Notes under the pieces: model-generated
Database searches by the model: none
What the model saw: only the letters and a program-made list of their open reading frames with translations
What the model was told of the DNA's origin: nothing
Assembly (NCBI GenBank): GCA_027487905.1
Contig: JAIYCR010000094.1
Location: forward strand, 1 to 64,000
DNA: 64,000 bases
Reading direction: 5' to 3'
Origin: Rubrivivax sp.
Lineage (GTDB): Bacteria; Pseudomonadota; Gammaproteobacteria; Burkholderiales; Burkholderiaceae_C
Shown here: positions 18,289 to 29,244 of the stretch, piece by piece
Position numbering within the stretch: the stretch's first letter is position 1
How the letters are laid out: the number at the start of each line of letters is the position of its first letter
Made by a program: the position numbers and the translations under genes

Positions 18289-19863
18289 GTGCAACGGTTC
18301 GCCCTGCTGCTGGTCTCCCACACCAACGTGGGCAAGACGGCCACTGCGCGCACGCTGCTCGGCCGTGACGTCGGCGAGGTCCGTGATGCGGCACATGTGA
18401 CCCAGTCCGCGCAGGCTCACGAACTGATCTCGACCGCGGAGGGCGACCGCCTCGACCTGTGGGACACCCCCGGCTTCGGCGACAGCGTCCGGCTCGAGCG
18501 GCGCCTTCGCCACCTGGGCGACCCCATCGGCTGGTTCCTGACGGAGGTCTGGGACCGCTTCCGGGACCGGGCCTTCTGGTCGACCCAGAAAGCCCTGCGC
18601 GCCGTGGTCGACGAGGCCGATGTGGTGCTGTTTCTCGTCGACGCCTCGGGGGTGCCGGAACCCGGGGGGCCCTTTGAGGCCGAGCTTCGCCTGCTGGCCC
18701 GGCTGGGCAAGCCCGTTCTCATGCTGCTCAACCAGCTCGGCGTGCCGCGAGGGCCGCAGGCCGATGCCGAGGAGGTGCGCTTGTGGCAGCAACGCGCCGC
18801 GGCGGCCGCGCCCGGCTGTGTCCGGACGGTGCTGGCCTTCGACGCCTTCGCCCGCTGCTGGGTGCAGGAAGCGGTTCTGATGCGCGCGATCGCCGCGGTG
18901 CTGCCCGCCGGGCAGCGAGCTGCGTTCGACCGGGTTCAAGCAGCGTGGATGGGGCGTCACCGGGCCGTCCACGCGGCCTGCATGAGCCTGCTGGCACGCC
19001 ATGTGGTCGAGGCGGCGCTGGACAGCGAGCCGGTCCAGCCGCCCGAGCTGCGCGATCGGCTGAAGCAGGGGCTGGACTCCGTGCTCGGCAGGGCTTCGAC
19101 GGCCGGCGCGGCCGGCGACGCGGCCGGGCCCGAACTCGATGCCGCGGAGCGCCTTGCGCACGGTGCGCTGGTCCGCCGGCAGCAGGCCCGGCTGCGCTCA
19201 GCCACCGACGCGATGATCCGACTGCATGGGCTGGACGGCAGCGCCACCGAAGCGGTGATGCGCCGGATGGCCGCGGGCTTCGACCTTCAGCGCCCCTTGA
19301 GCGAAGGCCGGGCAGCCGTCGTCGGCGGCACGCTCGCCACCACGGTGGCCGGTGCGGTGGCTGGCCTCAAGGTGGACCTGGCGAGCGGGGGCTTCACCCT
19401 GGGCGCAGGTCTGCTGGCGGGCGCGCTGCTCGGCGCGGCGGGCGGTGCCGGACTGGCGCGGCGCTGGAACCAGCTGCGCGGACGGCAGCAGGCGCAGATC
19501 ACCTGGGCAGAGCAGGCGCTGGAACTGGCGCTGCAGGACGGGCTGCTGCACTACCTGGCCGTTGCTCACTACGGCCGCGGGCGGGGGGAATGGCGCGATG
19601 CGGAGCACCCGCCGATCTGGCCGCCGCTGGTTCGCGATTGCCTGGATCGCCGCCGGGTCGCCTGGCTGACCTGGACGACCCAATGGCGTGCGGCGCAGGA
19701 GGGCCGTTCGCCCGAGGCTTCGACCCGACAGTCGCTGGTCGACGGTCTTCAACCGCTGGTGGAAGCGGTCGGCATGGACCTGCTGGGCCGCCTGTATCCA
19801 GGGGCCTTGGACGGTGATCCTGGGCACGGCAGCCGTGGGCCGAAGCCTGAGGGGCGGGCATGA
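18289..19863 (+). CDS. DUF3482 GTPase
   Basis: A 524-residue GTP-binding protein. The GTG at 18289 immediately opens the G domain: P-loop SHTNVGKTATAR, G3 motif DLWDTPGFGDS and a degenerate G4 NQLG instead of NKxD. The central region is helical; near residues 345-385 there is a glycine/alanine-rich hydrophobic hairpin (AAVVGGTLATTVAGAVAGL and GAGLLAGALLGAAGGAGLA), suggesting membrane insertion. The gene sits 4 bases after the DUF2868 gene and overlaps the next gene by ATGA, so the three are probably co-translated. The family is widespread in proteobacteria and its role is not known to me. Confidence 0.87.
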   Translation: MQRFALLLVSHTNVGKTATARTLLGRDVGEVRDAAHVTQSAQAHELISTAEGDRLDLWDTPGFGDSVRLERRLRHLGDPIGWFLTEVWDRFRDRAFWSTQKALRAVVDEADVVLFLVDASGVPEPGGPFEAELRLLARLGKPVLMLLNQLGVPRGPQADAEEVRLWQQRAAAAAPGCVRTVLAFDAFARCWVQEAVLMRAIAAVLPAGQRAAFDRVQAAWMGRHRAVHAACMSLLARHVVEAALDSEPVQPPELRDRLKQGLDSVLGRASTAGAAGDAAGPELDAAERLAHGALVRRQQARLRSATDAMIRLHGLDGSATEAVMRRMAAGFDLQRPLSEGRAAVVGGTLATTVAGAVAGLKVDLASGGFTLGAGLLAGALLGAAGGAGLARRWNQLRGRQQAQITWAEQALELALQDGLLHYLAVAHYGRGRGEWRDAEHPPIWPPLVRDCLDRRRVAWLTWTTQWRAAQEGRSPEASTRQSLVDGLQPLVEAVGMDLLGRLYPGALDGDPGHGSRGPKPEGRA

Positions 19864-20693
19864 AGGCCCCTGCTCTGCCCGTTCCGTCGGCGCTCGCCGG
19901 AGCCGCTGCCGTCGAGTGGCCGGATGTCCGCGCCGGCCCGCCGGTCGTGCAGACCGCGACGCCGCGCCTGTGGCGGCTGGATCTGACCTTGCCGCTGGGG
20001 CCTGCCGATCGGCTGCTGCTGAGCGCCGAAGAGCGCCAGCGGGCCCAGCGCTTCGTCTTCGAAGACGATCGCCAGCGCTTCGAAGCCGCGCACCTGGGGA
20101 TGCGCCACCTGCTCGGCCGGCAAGCAGGCGTCGCCCCCGGCGAGCTGCAATTCGAAGCCGGCCCCTGGGGCAAGCCAGCGCTGCGAGGCCGGCAGCGTGG
20201 GGGGTTCAACCTCAGCCACAGCGGCGACGTCGGGCTGCTGCTGTGGGTCCCGGATGACCTCGAGTGCGGCGTGGACGTCGAGGTGCTCAGGCCCGTGCGC
20301 GACCGCGACGCCGTCGCCCACAGCGTCTTCACGGCCGAGGAATGCAGGGCGCTCGAGGCCATGCCGGCGGCCACCCGGGACGAAGCCTTCCTGCGGCTGT
20401 GGACCCGCAAGGAAGCCTGCATCAAGGCCATCGGGACCGGGCTGGCCCTGGCGCCGCGCCTCCTGCAGGTCGGCCTGGACACACCGGCGCGTGAGCTGAG
20501 CGTCGCCTTCCCGGCCGAACTGGCCGATTCGCTGGGCGGCTCCGCGCGGCTGTTCGTGCTCGATCTGCAGGTGGGTCCGGATGTCCGCGCAGCCGCCGCC
20601 TTCCGCCTGGACGGCGCAGGCGCCGGCCCATCGAAGGGCACCGCGCCAGAGCCTGACCGTGCAATACACTGGCCCCACATCAGGAGAGCGTGA
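19860..20693 (+). CDS. 4'-phosphopantetheinyl transferase, Sfp type
   Basis: Moves the phosphopantetheine arm from coenzyme A to a serine on carrier domains. The 277-residue protein shows the family motifs in order: GPWGKPAL, FNLSHSGDVGLLLW, the metal-binding GVDVEVLRP, and WTRKEACIKAIGTGL. Length and motifs are of the broad-specificity Sfp class rather than the 120-residue AcpS class, so secondary-metabolite carriers such as the PKS carrier domain at 62 kb are likely substrates. The start overlaps the GTPase stop (ATGA), and the 3' end runs into the glycine riboswitch. Confidence 0.9.
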   Translation: MKAPALPVPSALAGAAAVEWPDVRAGPPVVQTATPRLWRLDLTLPLGPADRLLLSAEERQRAQRFVFEDDRQRFEAAHLGMRHLLGRQAGVAPGELQFEAGPWGKPALRGRQRGGFNLSHSGDVGLLLWVPDDLECGVDVEVLRPVRDRDAVAHSVFTAEECRALEAMPAATRDEAFLRLWTRKEACIKAIGTGLALAPRLLQVGLDTPARELSVAFPAELADSLGGSARLFVLDLQVGPDVRAAAAFRLDGAGAGPSKGTAPEPDRAIHWPHIRRA

Positions 20694-20937
20694 CCGAAGG
20701 GGACTTCCCCCGGTCGCCGCCGACGGCGCAGGCCCACCGAACGCTCAGGCAAAAGGACTGATGCCCAACCTCACTGGAGAGAGGCTGCCGGCCGGTTCGG
20801 CGATGCAGCCCACCGAAGGGGCAAGTTCCGTCGACGCGGCCACGGGTGGCCGGGTGCGGCGAGGACGAATCTCTCAGGTAAAGCGGACAGCGAGGGCCCC
20901 TTTCCGGCCGTTCATCCGGCCGGGCCGATGCCCTCGC
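20679..20937 (+). promoter_or_regulatory. Tandem glycine riboswitch before gcvT
   Basis: Two consecutive aptamers are recognisable. The first (about 20681-20760) has CAGGAGAGCGTGACC and CACCGAACGCTCAGGCAAAAG. The second (about 20769-20896) has CTGGAGAGAGGCTGCC, CCACCGAAGGGGCAAG and CTCTCAGGTAAAGCGGACAG. The element starts inside the last codons of the phosphopantetheinyl transferase. After it, GCGAGGGC (20890-20897) can pair with GCCCTCGC (20930-20937); the same 5' strand also closes the P1 stem of aptamer 2 with CCTC at 20769-20772. This suggests mutually exclusive folds controlling gcv expression. Confidence 0.92.
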
Positions 20938-20944
20938 CAGCCCC

Positions 20945-22123
20945 ATGGGCCCGCCTGCCATGTCCGCCTCAACCCCCGTCTCCGCTTCCGCCGAGTCCGC
21001 GAGCGCCCCAGGGGCTGTCCTCCTTCGCACGCCGCTGCACGACCTTCATGGCCAGTGGGGCGCCCGCCGGGTTGCCTTTGCCGGCTACGACATGCCGGTC
21101 AGTTTCCCCGCCGGCATCGTGGCCGAGCACCGGCATGCGCGCGCGGCGGCTGCGCTGTTCGATGTCTCGCACATGGGGCAGATCCGGCTGACGGGTCCGC
21201 GGGTGGACCTGGCGCTGGAAAGGCTGGTCCCGATGGACATCGTCGATCTGCCCGTGGGTCGCCAGCGCTATGCCTTGTTCACCGACGACAACGGCGGACT
21301 GCTGGATGACCTGATGGTGCTGCGACGCGCGGACGACCTGCTGCTGGTGGTCAACGCCTCGCGCAAGTCGGCCGACCTGCAATGGCTGCAGCAGGGCATC
21401 GGCAACGACGGACGTGTCGAGGCCTTGGCCGACCGGGCGCTCCTGGCCCTGCAGGGGCCGCAGGCCGTGCAGGCACTCGCGCGGCTGAACGATCGGGTGG
21501 GCGGCCTGAAGTTCATGGACGGTTGCGACCTGACCCTGGGGCCCTGGCCCGCCACCGTGACCCGCAGCGGCTACACCGGCGAGGATGGTTTCGAGATCTC
21601 GGTGGCCGCCGACGATGCAGCGCCGCTCGCCCGCGCGCTGCTGGCCATGCCCGAGGTTCGGCCCGCCGGGCTCGGGGCGCGGGACACGCTCAGGCTCGAG
21701 GCGGGCCTGTGCCTTCATGGCCACGACATCGACACCTCCACCACACCGGTGGAAGCCGCCCTGGCCTGGGCGCTGCCCCGGGTGCGGCGACCGTCAGGCG
21801 CCAGGGCCGCGGGCTATCCGGGCGCCGCGGTGATCGAGCAGCAACTGCTGCAGGGTCCGGCACGCCGCCGCGTGGGCTTGCTCGGCGCCGAGCGGGTGCC
21901 CGTGCGCGAAGGCGCGGTGCTGCACGATGCCCACGGGGAGGTGATCGGCGCGGTCACCAGCGGAACCCTGGCCCCGACGGCTGACCGGGTGGTGGCCATG
22001 GGCTATGTGCTCACGCGTTGCTCCGAGCGGGGCAGCACGGTCTTCGCCGCCGTCCGCAACCGTCTGCTGCCCCTGGAGGTCGTGGCCCTGCCCTTCGTGG
22101 CGCACCGCTACCACCGAGGCTGA
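20945..22123 (+). CDS. gcvT: Glycine cleavage system T protein (aminomethyltransferase)
   Basis: Transfers the methylene group from the aminomethyl-lipoyl H protein to tetrahydrofolate, releasing ammonia. The 392-residue frame contains LLRTPLHDLHGQWGARRVAFAGYDMPVSF, LFDVSHMGQIRLTG, VTRSGYTGEDGFEI and the C-terminal barrel (GEVIGAVTSGTLAPTADRVVAMGYV). Two starts are possible, 20945 or 20960 (MSASTPV); neither has a strong ribosome site, in keeping with riboswitch-controlled initiation. First gene of gcvT-H-P. Confidence 0.96.
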   Translation: MGPPAMSASTPVSASAESASAPGAVLLRTPLHDLHGQWGARRVAFAGYDMPVSFPAGIVAEHRHARAAAALFDVSHMGQIRLTGPRVDLALERLVPMDIVDLPVGRQRYALFTDDNGGLLDDLMVLRRADDLLLVVNASRKSADLQWLQQGIGNDGRVEALADRALLALQGPQAVQALARLNDRVGGLKFMDGCDLTLGPWPATVTRSGYTGEDGFEISVAADDAAPLARALLAMPEVRPAGLGARDTLRLEAGLCLHGHDIDTSTTPVEAALAWALPRVRRPSGARAAGYPGAAVIEQQLLQGPARRRVGLLGAERVPVREGAVLHDAHGEVIGAVTSGTLAPTADRVVAMGYVLTRCSERGSTVFAAVRNRLLPLEVVALPFVAHRYHRG

Positions 22124-22219
22124 GGCGGCTTCAGGCGCCTGCCCACCCTGCGGCGTCTGCCGGGTCTCCTCGTCCGACACTCCCTGCTCCTCAACCCCTG
22201 GCCCCGAGGCCCTTCACCC

Positions 22220-22600
22220 ATGACCAAACAGTTCACCCCCGACCACGAGTGGATCGAATCCATTGACGGCGATGCCGCCGCCGCCACGGTGGGCATCACC
22301 GTTCATGCCCAGGACGCACTGGGCGACGTCGTCTTCGTCGACCTGCCCGAGGTGGGCAGGACCTTCCGCAAGGGAGAGGTCGCCGGCGTGGTCGAGTCGG
22401 TCAAGGCAGCGGCCGACCTGTACATGCCGGTCACCGGGGAAGTCACCGAAGTGAACGAGGCGCTCAGGGCCGATCCGGCGCTGGCCAACACCGACCCGCT
22501 GGGCGCTGGCTGGTTCTTCCGCGTTCGCCTGGCGGACCCGTCCGAGCGCAGCCAGTTGATGGACGAGACCGCCTACGACGCGCTGCTCAAGACGCTCTGA
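22220..22600 (+). CDS. gcvH: Glycine cleavage system H protein
   Basis: The 126-residue lipoyl carrier that shuttles the aminomethyl group between GcvP, GcvT and dihydrolipoamide dehydrogenase. It starts [14 protein letters not shown], and the lipoylated lysine is K62 in [19 protein letters not shown]. It lies 96 bases after gcvT and 52 bases before gcvP. Confidence 0.98.
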   Translation: MTKQFTPDHEWIESIDGDAAAATVGITVHAQDALGDVVFVDLPEVGRTFRKGEVAGVVESVKAAADLYMPVTGEVTEVNEALRADPALANTDPLGAGWFFRVRLADPSERSQLMDETAYDALLKTL

Positions 22601-22652
22601 TCGCCAAGCGCCCCCGCTGACGCCCCTTCATCGAACGCACCGGAAGCCCGCC

Positions 22653-25580
<2,928 letters not shown>

Positions 25581-25643
25581 AGACTGCGGACGACCGCTGA
25601 CCCCCTGTGCGTGCCGGCGCGTTCCGCCGGCCTGGGGTGGGGG

Positions 25644-26135
25644 TCAGGCCATGGCCTCGGAGCGCAAGACCTTGCGCAGGCGGATCGCCGTTTCCTGGCC
25701 GCCGTAGTAGCCCATCACACTGCCCACCTTGGCATAGCCGAGGTGGCGGTAGAAGCAGATGCCATCGTGGTTGCTCTCACGCGCCTCGAGCGTGATGCGC
25801 GCCATGCCGGCCGCTCGCGCGCAGGCCTCCAGCCACTCGACCAGGCGCCGGCCGATGCCCTGCCCGGCACAGTCCGCACGGACCGCCAGCAGTTGCAGGT
25901 GCCCGTTTTCCTCCCCCAGCGACATCATCCCCACGCCGTGCAGGGCACCGCCCGGATCGGTGGCGACGATGACGTCGGTTTCGGCATCGCGGATGGCGTC
26001 CTCGATGCGCGCAGGTCGCCAGGCCCAGCCCAGCCCATGGCCCGCCAGGTCGCGCAGCAGGCCGGCGATGTCGAAGATGTCGTCCGGCTGCGCCAGACGG
26101 ACTTGCAGATGTGAATCGTGATCGCGCGGGTTCAT
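25644..26135 (-). CDS. GNAT-family N-acetyltransferase
   Basis: A 163-residue acetyl-CoA-dependent transferase. The GNAT fold is shown by VRLAQPDDIFDIAGLLRDL at the N-terminus, the acetyl-CoA loop LLAVRADCAGQGIGRRLVEW (motif A, Q/R-x-x-G-x-G/A), and the C-terminal ESNHDGICFYRHLGYAKVG (motif B). The ATG at 26135 is preceded by AGGAG, which decides it over a longer frame. The substrate is unknown. Confidence 0.88.
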   Translation of the reverse strand: MNPRDHDSHLQVRLAQPDDIFDIAGLLRDLAGHGLGWAWRPARIEDAIRDAETDVIVATDPGGALHGVGMMSLGEENGHLQLLAVRADCAGQGIGRRLVEWLEACARAAGMARITLEARESNHDGICFYRHLGYAKVGSVMGYYGGQETAIRLRKVLRSEAMA

Positions 26136-26438
26136 CGGTGAAACTCCTGCCGTGAACGGTCCAGCGGGCGCGCCGCACAAGCCCCGAAGTCGGGGCGACC
26201 CTGAAAATCAGGACCGGAGTTTCGCGCACCGACCTTGACGCCACGCTGGCAAGAACCCTCCTCCACCAGGGGAACTCGGGTCGATCGGGCTCTCGTCATG
26301 CCCGAAACCCGGGATGGCGCCACCACCGCCAGGGTTTTTCAGGCTGCGGAACTTTCCGCTGGATCCCGGGTCAAGGACACTGTTGTCCGGTTCGCGCGTG
26401 CCCGCGCCTTCCCAAACCCTTTCCCCTCGAGGAACTCG
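26136..26438. other. Divergent intergenic region rich in inverted repeats
   Basis: This 303-bp gap holds the promoters of the acetyltransferase and the Tim44-domain gene. Visible structures are a perfect dyad GCCCCGA-AG-TCGGGGC at 26181-26196, a small CCTGA-AAA-TCAGG at 26200-26212, and a looser TCGGGC/GCCCGA pair around 26288-26310. No open frame with a plausible protein was seen. Confidence 0.5.
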
Positions 26439-27494
26439 ATGAAAACCTGGATCGTCGGAGCCTGCATCACGGCCCTGGCCGCTACCCTCAGCTTCGTGCC
26501 CGTCGACGCCGACGCCAAGAAGCGCTTCGGTGGCGGCAATTCCTCGGGTATGCAGCGCGACATGCCGACCCGCAACGCACCCGATGCTCCGCCGGCCAAG
26601 CCCGCCACGCCGGCGCCGGCAAACACGCCCGGGGCGCCCGCCACGGCTGGTGCCACCGCTGCCGCGGCCGGTACCGCTGCTGCCGCATCCAAGCGCTCCT
26701 GGCTCGGCCCGATCGCCGGCATTGCAGCCGCCGTCGGCCTGGTGGCGCTGATGAGCAGCCTCGGCCTCGGAGAGGCCTTCGCGAACTTCCTGATGATGGC
26801 CCTGCTGGCCGTGGCGGTTCTCGCGCTCGTCTTGTGGGCGGTTCGCCGCTTCGGTCGCAAGGCCGGCGCCGGCTCCACCCCGGCCTACGCCGCAGCGGGT
26901 GCCGACGCCGCGGCTGGCCGGCCCGCCTTCGAGCGGATGGCCCCCGCCGCCGAGACGCCGATGCAGCGCCAGGCTGAGCCTTCGGGCGCTGCTGTGCCCG
27001 CCCGGGATGCTGGCTTCGTTCCGGCCTGGCCCACTGCGGACGGGGCGCAAGCGGCCACTCCGACCGGTCTTGCCACTGCCGGCGCGCCCATCGCCTTCCA
27101 GCGCGGCAGCATCCCGGCCGATTTCGACACCGCCGGCTTCGAGCGCGTGGCCAGCATGATCTTCATCCGCATGCAGGCGGCGCACGACGCGGCGGACCTG
27201 AACGACCTGCGCACCTTCACCACCCCGGAGATGTTCGCCGCGGTGAAGATGGACCTTCAGGACCGCGTCTCCGGTGCTGCGCAGTACACCGAAGTCGAAC
27301 AGGTGAATGCCGAGGTTCTGGACGTCGCCACCGATGCGGACCGGCAGGTGGTCAGCGTCCGCTTCCACGGCCGCATCCGCGAGGACCAGGAAGCCGCCGA
27401 GGCTTTCGACGAAGTGTGGCACCTGGTCAAGCCGATCGATAACAGCCGCAACTGGGCCATCGCCGGTATCCAGCAGCAGCCGATGGCGGTCTGA
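26439..27494 (+). CDS. Tim44-like domain protein, membrane-anchored
   Basis: A 351-residue envelope protein. The ATG at 26439 has GAGGAAC before it and opens a signal-like segment (MKTWIVGACITALAATLSFV). An alanine/proline-rich linker follows, then two hydrophobic spans (about residues 88-108 and 112-134: GLVALMSSLGLG, NFLMMALLAVAVLALVLWAV). After another linker the C-terminal 125 residues carry the Tim44/MRP-L45-type domain (FERVASMIFIRMQAAHDAAD, LRTFTTPEMFAAV, and EVWHLVKP near the end). Bacterial members are of uncertain role. It is followed by two hairpins that could terminate transcription. Confidence 0.85.
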   Translation: MKTWIVGACITALAATLSFVPVDADAKKRFGGGNSSGMQRDMPTRNAPDAPPAKPATPAPANTPGAPATAGATAAAAGTAAAASKRSWLGPIAGIAAAVGLVALMSSLGLGEAFANFLMMALLAVAVLALVLWAVRRFGRKAGAGSTPAYAAAGADAAAGRPAFERMAPAAETPMQRQAEPSGAAVPARDAGFVPAWPTADGAQAATPTGLATAGAPIAFQRGSIPADFDTAGFERVASMIFIRMQAAHDAADLNDLRTFTTPEMFAAVKMDLQDRVSGAAQYTEVEQVNAEVLDVATDADRQVVSVRFHGRIREDQEAAEAFDEVWHLVKPIDNSRNWAIAGIQQQPMAV

Positions 27495-27543
27495 CGCGGG
27501 CCGCTGCCACGCAGCCCTTTCGGGCCATCTGGCGGTCGAATGG

Positions 27544-27594
27544 GCCCCCCAAGGGGGGCTTGCACAAGGGGTTCCACCGACGAGGGGAACCCCT
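27544..27594. terminator. Two strong hairpins after the Tim44-domain gene
   Basis: GCCCCCC-AA-GGGGGGC (27544-27559) is followed by arms AGGGGTTCC/GGAACCCCT (27567-27575 and 27586-27594) around a 10-base loop. Neither has a T-tract, so rho-independent termination is uncertain. They may instead mark the edge of the accessory patch that follows. Confidence 0.4.
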
Positions 27595-27697
27595 ATGTCG
27601 TTTCCGCGCCGCGGCCTGTCCGTCCGCCGGGTCGCATAGGCGCCGCCCGAGCCGACGCGACGGCGCCCGTGGTGTAGCTCGCGTGTGCGCCGCAGGC

Positions 27698-27842
27698 GTA
27701 ACCATCGACGCCTCCGCCCGAGAAGTGAGGGTCCAGGGTCAGCCGGTGCAGCTGACCACCGCCGAGTTCGACCTGCTGTGGACGCTCGCGTCCGCGGCGG
27801 GCCGCATCGTGTCCAGGGACGAGCTGATGCAGGGACTGCGAG
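27698..27842 (+). pseudogene. Remnant of an OmpR-type winged-helix DNA-binding domain
   Basis: About 48 codons read VTIDASAREVRVQGQPVQL, then TTAEFDLLWTLASAAGRIVS and RDELMQGLRG. This is the first half of an OmpR/PhoB C-terminal domain. The receiver domain is absent upstream, and the recognition helix (normally followed by DxHxxxLRRKL) is missing downstream, where the sequence changes directly to an RraA-like fragment. It is therefore a broken piece of a response-regulator gene, with no start codon of its own. Confidence 0.7.
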
Positions 27843-28214
27843 GACGCCGGCGGCGACCTCACCAACTCCATCATCGGCGAACGCATGATGGTGAAGGCCC
27901 AGCGGCGCGGACTGGCCGGCTGGGTGGTCGACGGCGCCATCCGTGACCTCGCCTGGGTCGGCGTAAATGCGTTTCCGGTGTTCGCAGCCGAGGTGACGCA
28001 CCGGGGCCCCTACAAGAACGGGTCGGGGGAGGTCAACGTGCCGATCGCGATCGACGGCATGGTGGTGCGACCGGGGATCTCATCGTCGGAGACGAGGACG
28101 GGATCGTCTGCGTCCCCTGCGAAGCGGCGGAGGCGGTGCTTGCAAAGGCGCAGTCGAAGTTCGCCCACGAGACCTCGACCTTCGACGACATCGGCCGTGC
28201 AACCCCCTTTTTAG
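27843..28214 (+). pseudogene. RraA-like/HMG-aldolase gene remnant with frameshift
   Basis: The reading starts abruptly at about EDAGGDLTNSIIGERMMVKA and continues WVVDGAIRDLAWVGVNAFPV and THRGPYKNGSGEVNVPIAID, matching the core and catalytic GxIRD region of the RraA / 4-hydroxy-4-methyl-2-oxoglutarate aldolase family. In the G-run at 28073-28076 one base appears to be missing: the expected VRPGDLIVGDEDGIVCVP continues in the +1-related frame up to TFDDIGRATPF near 28210. The N-terminal third is lost. With the winged-helix remnant fused directly before it, this looks like a deletion/recombination scar. A sequencing error could explain the frameshift, but not the missing 5' third. Confidence 0.75.
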
Positions 28215-28366
28215 GAACGCGAACGGCTGGTGCGCGAGTTGAAGTCGCTGGGCTGCGGGTTCCCGTCGGACTGGGCTTGAGCCCGGGTAGTAGAGCGCAG
28301 CAGTCTCGCGGTGGCGCTGTTGACTACAACGTACGCAACTCCTGTGTCACGCCGTCGAGGCCGACG

Positions 28367-28807
28367 TCAGGCAACCGCTGTTCCTTCGTGCTTGACCTTG
28401 AGCTTGGATTTGCTGGCAGGGCGAGCCGCCGACTTGCGAGCCACGCCGGAAGCGCGCGCGCGATGCGGTGTCGATGGCTTGGCGAGGGAGCTCAGGCTAT
28501 CAAGCATGATCACGGTACCAGCGCCTGTTCTGACAGCCACGGCCAGTTCTCCGCCCATGGCTTCCACGTACTTGCGTAGCGTCGAGAGCAGCAGGTCCGA
28601 ACGCTTCTCCAGCTGGGCCACGGCGTTTTGCTTGACATTGAGCACCCGTGCCACTTCGTCCTGGGTCTTGACCAATGCCGAGCGGACCTCGGCCAGCGAG
28701 TCCGCGTGGCGAACCATCTCCTCGGCCAGGACGCTCGCCTTGCTCCGGATGAGTTTCTGATCCTCAGCGGAAAACTCTTCGATGATGCTTTGCAGGGTGG
28801 TGCTCAT
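28367..28807 (-). CDS. higA: HigA-type antitoxin, XRE family
   Basis: A 146-residue helix-turn-helix protein. The N-terminal third is helical; the HTH spans about residues 45-95 (LVKTQDEVARVLNVKQNAVA, QLEKRSDLLLSTLRKYVEAM, followed by GGELAV). This is the pattern of antitoxins paired with Gp49-like HigB toxins. A basic C-terminal tail (ASKSKLKVKHEG) is longer than usual. Its ATG overlaps the toxin stop as ATGA (28807-28804), so it is translated behind the toxin in the order toxin-antitoxin typical of higBA. It probably represses its own promoter at the palindrome at 29243-29274. Confidence 0.85.
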   Translation of the reverse strand: MSTTLQSIIEEFSAEDQKLIRSKASVLAEEMVRHADSLAEVRSALVKTQDEVARVLNVKQNAVAQLEKRSDLLLSTLRKYVEAMGGELAVAVRTGAGTVIMLDSLSSLAKPSTPHRARASGVARKSAARPASKSKLKVKHEGTAVA

Positions 28808-29244
28808 GGTGATTCCTTCTTCGCCTTGGCGAGCTTCTTCAGGTGGGCGTCGAACCGCTTGTCGGCCGTCTTGATCAGGGTTTTGTAAAACGCTGCCTCG
28901 TCCTGCCCCTGCTTGTCGCCAGCCACCAGCACATAGGCCTTTCGCTGGGGATCGAAGGCGAAAGCCGCCCGCCAGATCTCCGAGCCGTTGTGGGCCTTGA
29001 AGCGCAACTCCTTCATGTTGTCGTGCTTCTAGCCATTCAGCGTGTCGACATGAGGTCGTCCTGTCTTCGGCCCTGCCAGTTCGATGGCCTTGGCAGCAGC
29101 AGCCAGTTCGCGGCGTACGTCCAAGTCAAACGCGCGGAACTCCGGCAGGAACTCATCGTGAAAGATTACCTCCCACTTCTCCGAGGGTGCCGGTACGGCA
29201 GGCTCCGACGCCGACGACGATTTCTTAGATCTTGCCGCCATCAT
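28804..29244 (-). pseudogene. higB: HigB-type (Gp49-like) toxin gene interrupted by an amber codon
   Basis: The frame of 147 codons encodes a RelE/HigB-superfamily toxin. The first part contains WEVIFHDEFLPEFRAF and GRPHVDTLNG; the second contains NMKELRFKAHNGSEIWRAAF, AFDPQRKAYVLVAGDKQG and FYKTLIKTADKRFDAHLKKL, all in one frame. A TAG at 29031-29029 separates them where relatives carry a serine (NG-S-KHxNMKELR); a single C-to-A change from TCG would create it. The two halves are each about 70 residues, and the downstream half has its own ATG at 29016. The antitoxin is intact. Most likely the toxin is inactivated; readthrough or reinitiation cannot be excluded. Confidence 0.8.

Noticed and set aside
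28215-28366. Continuation of the RraA remnant frame towards the antitoxin
   Set aside because: After DDIGRATPF the translation no longer resembles the family, so it is read as non-coding.
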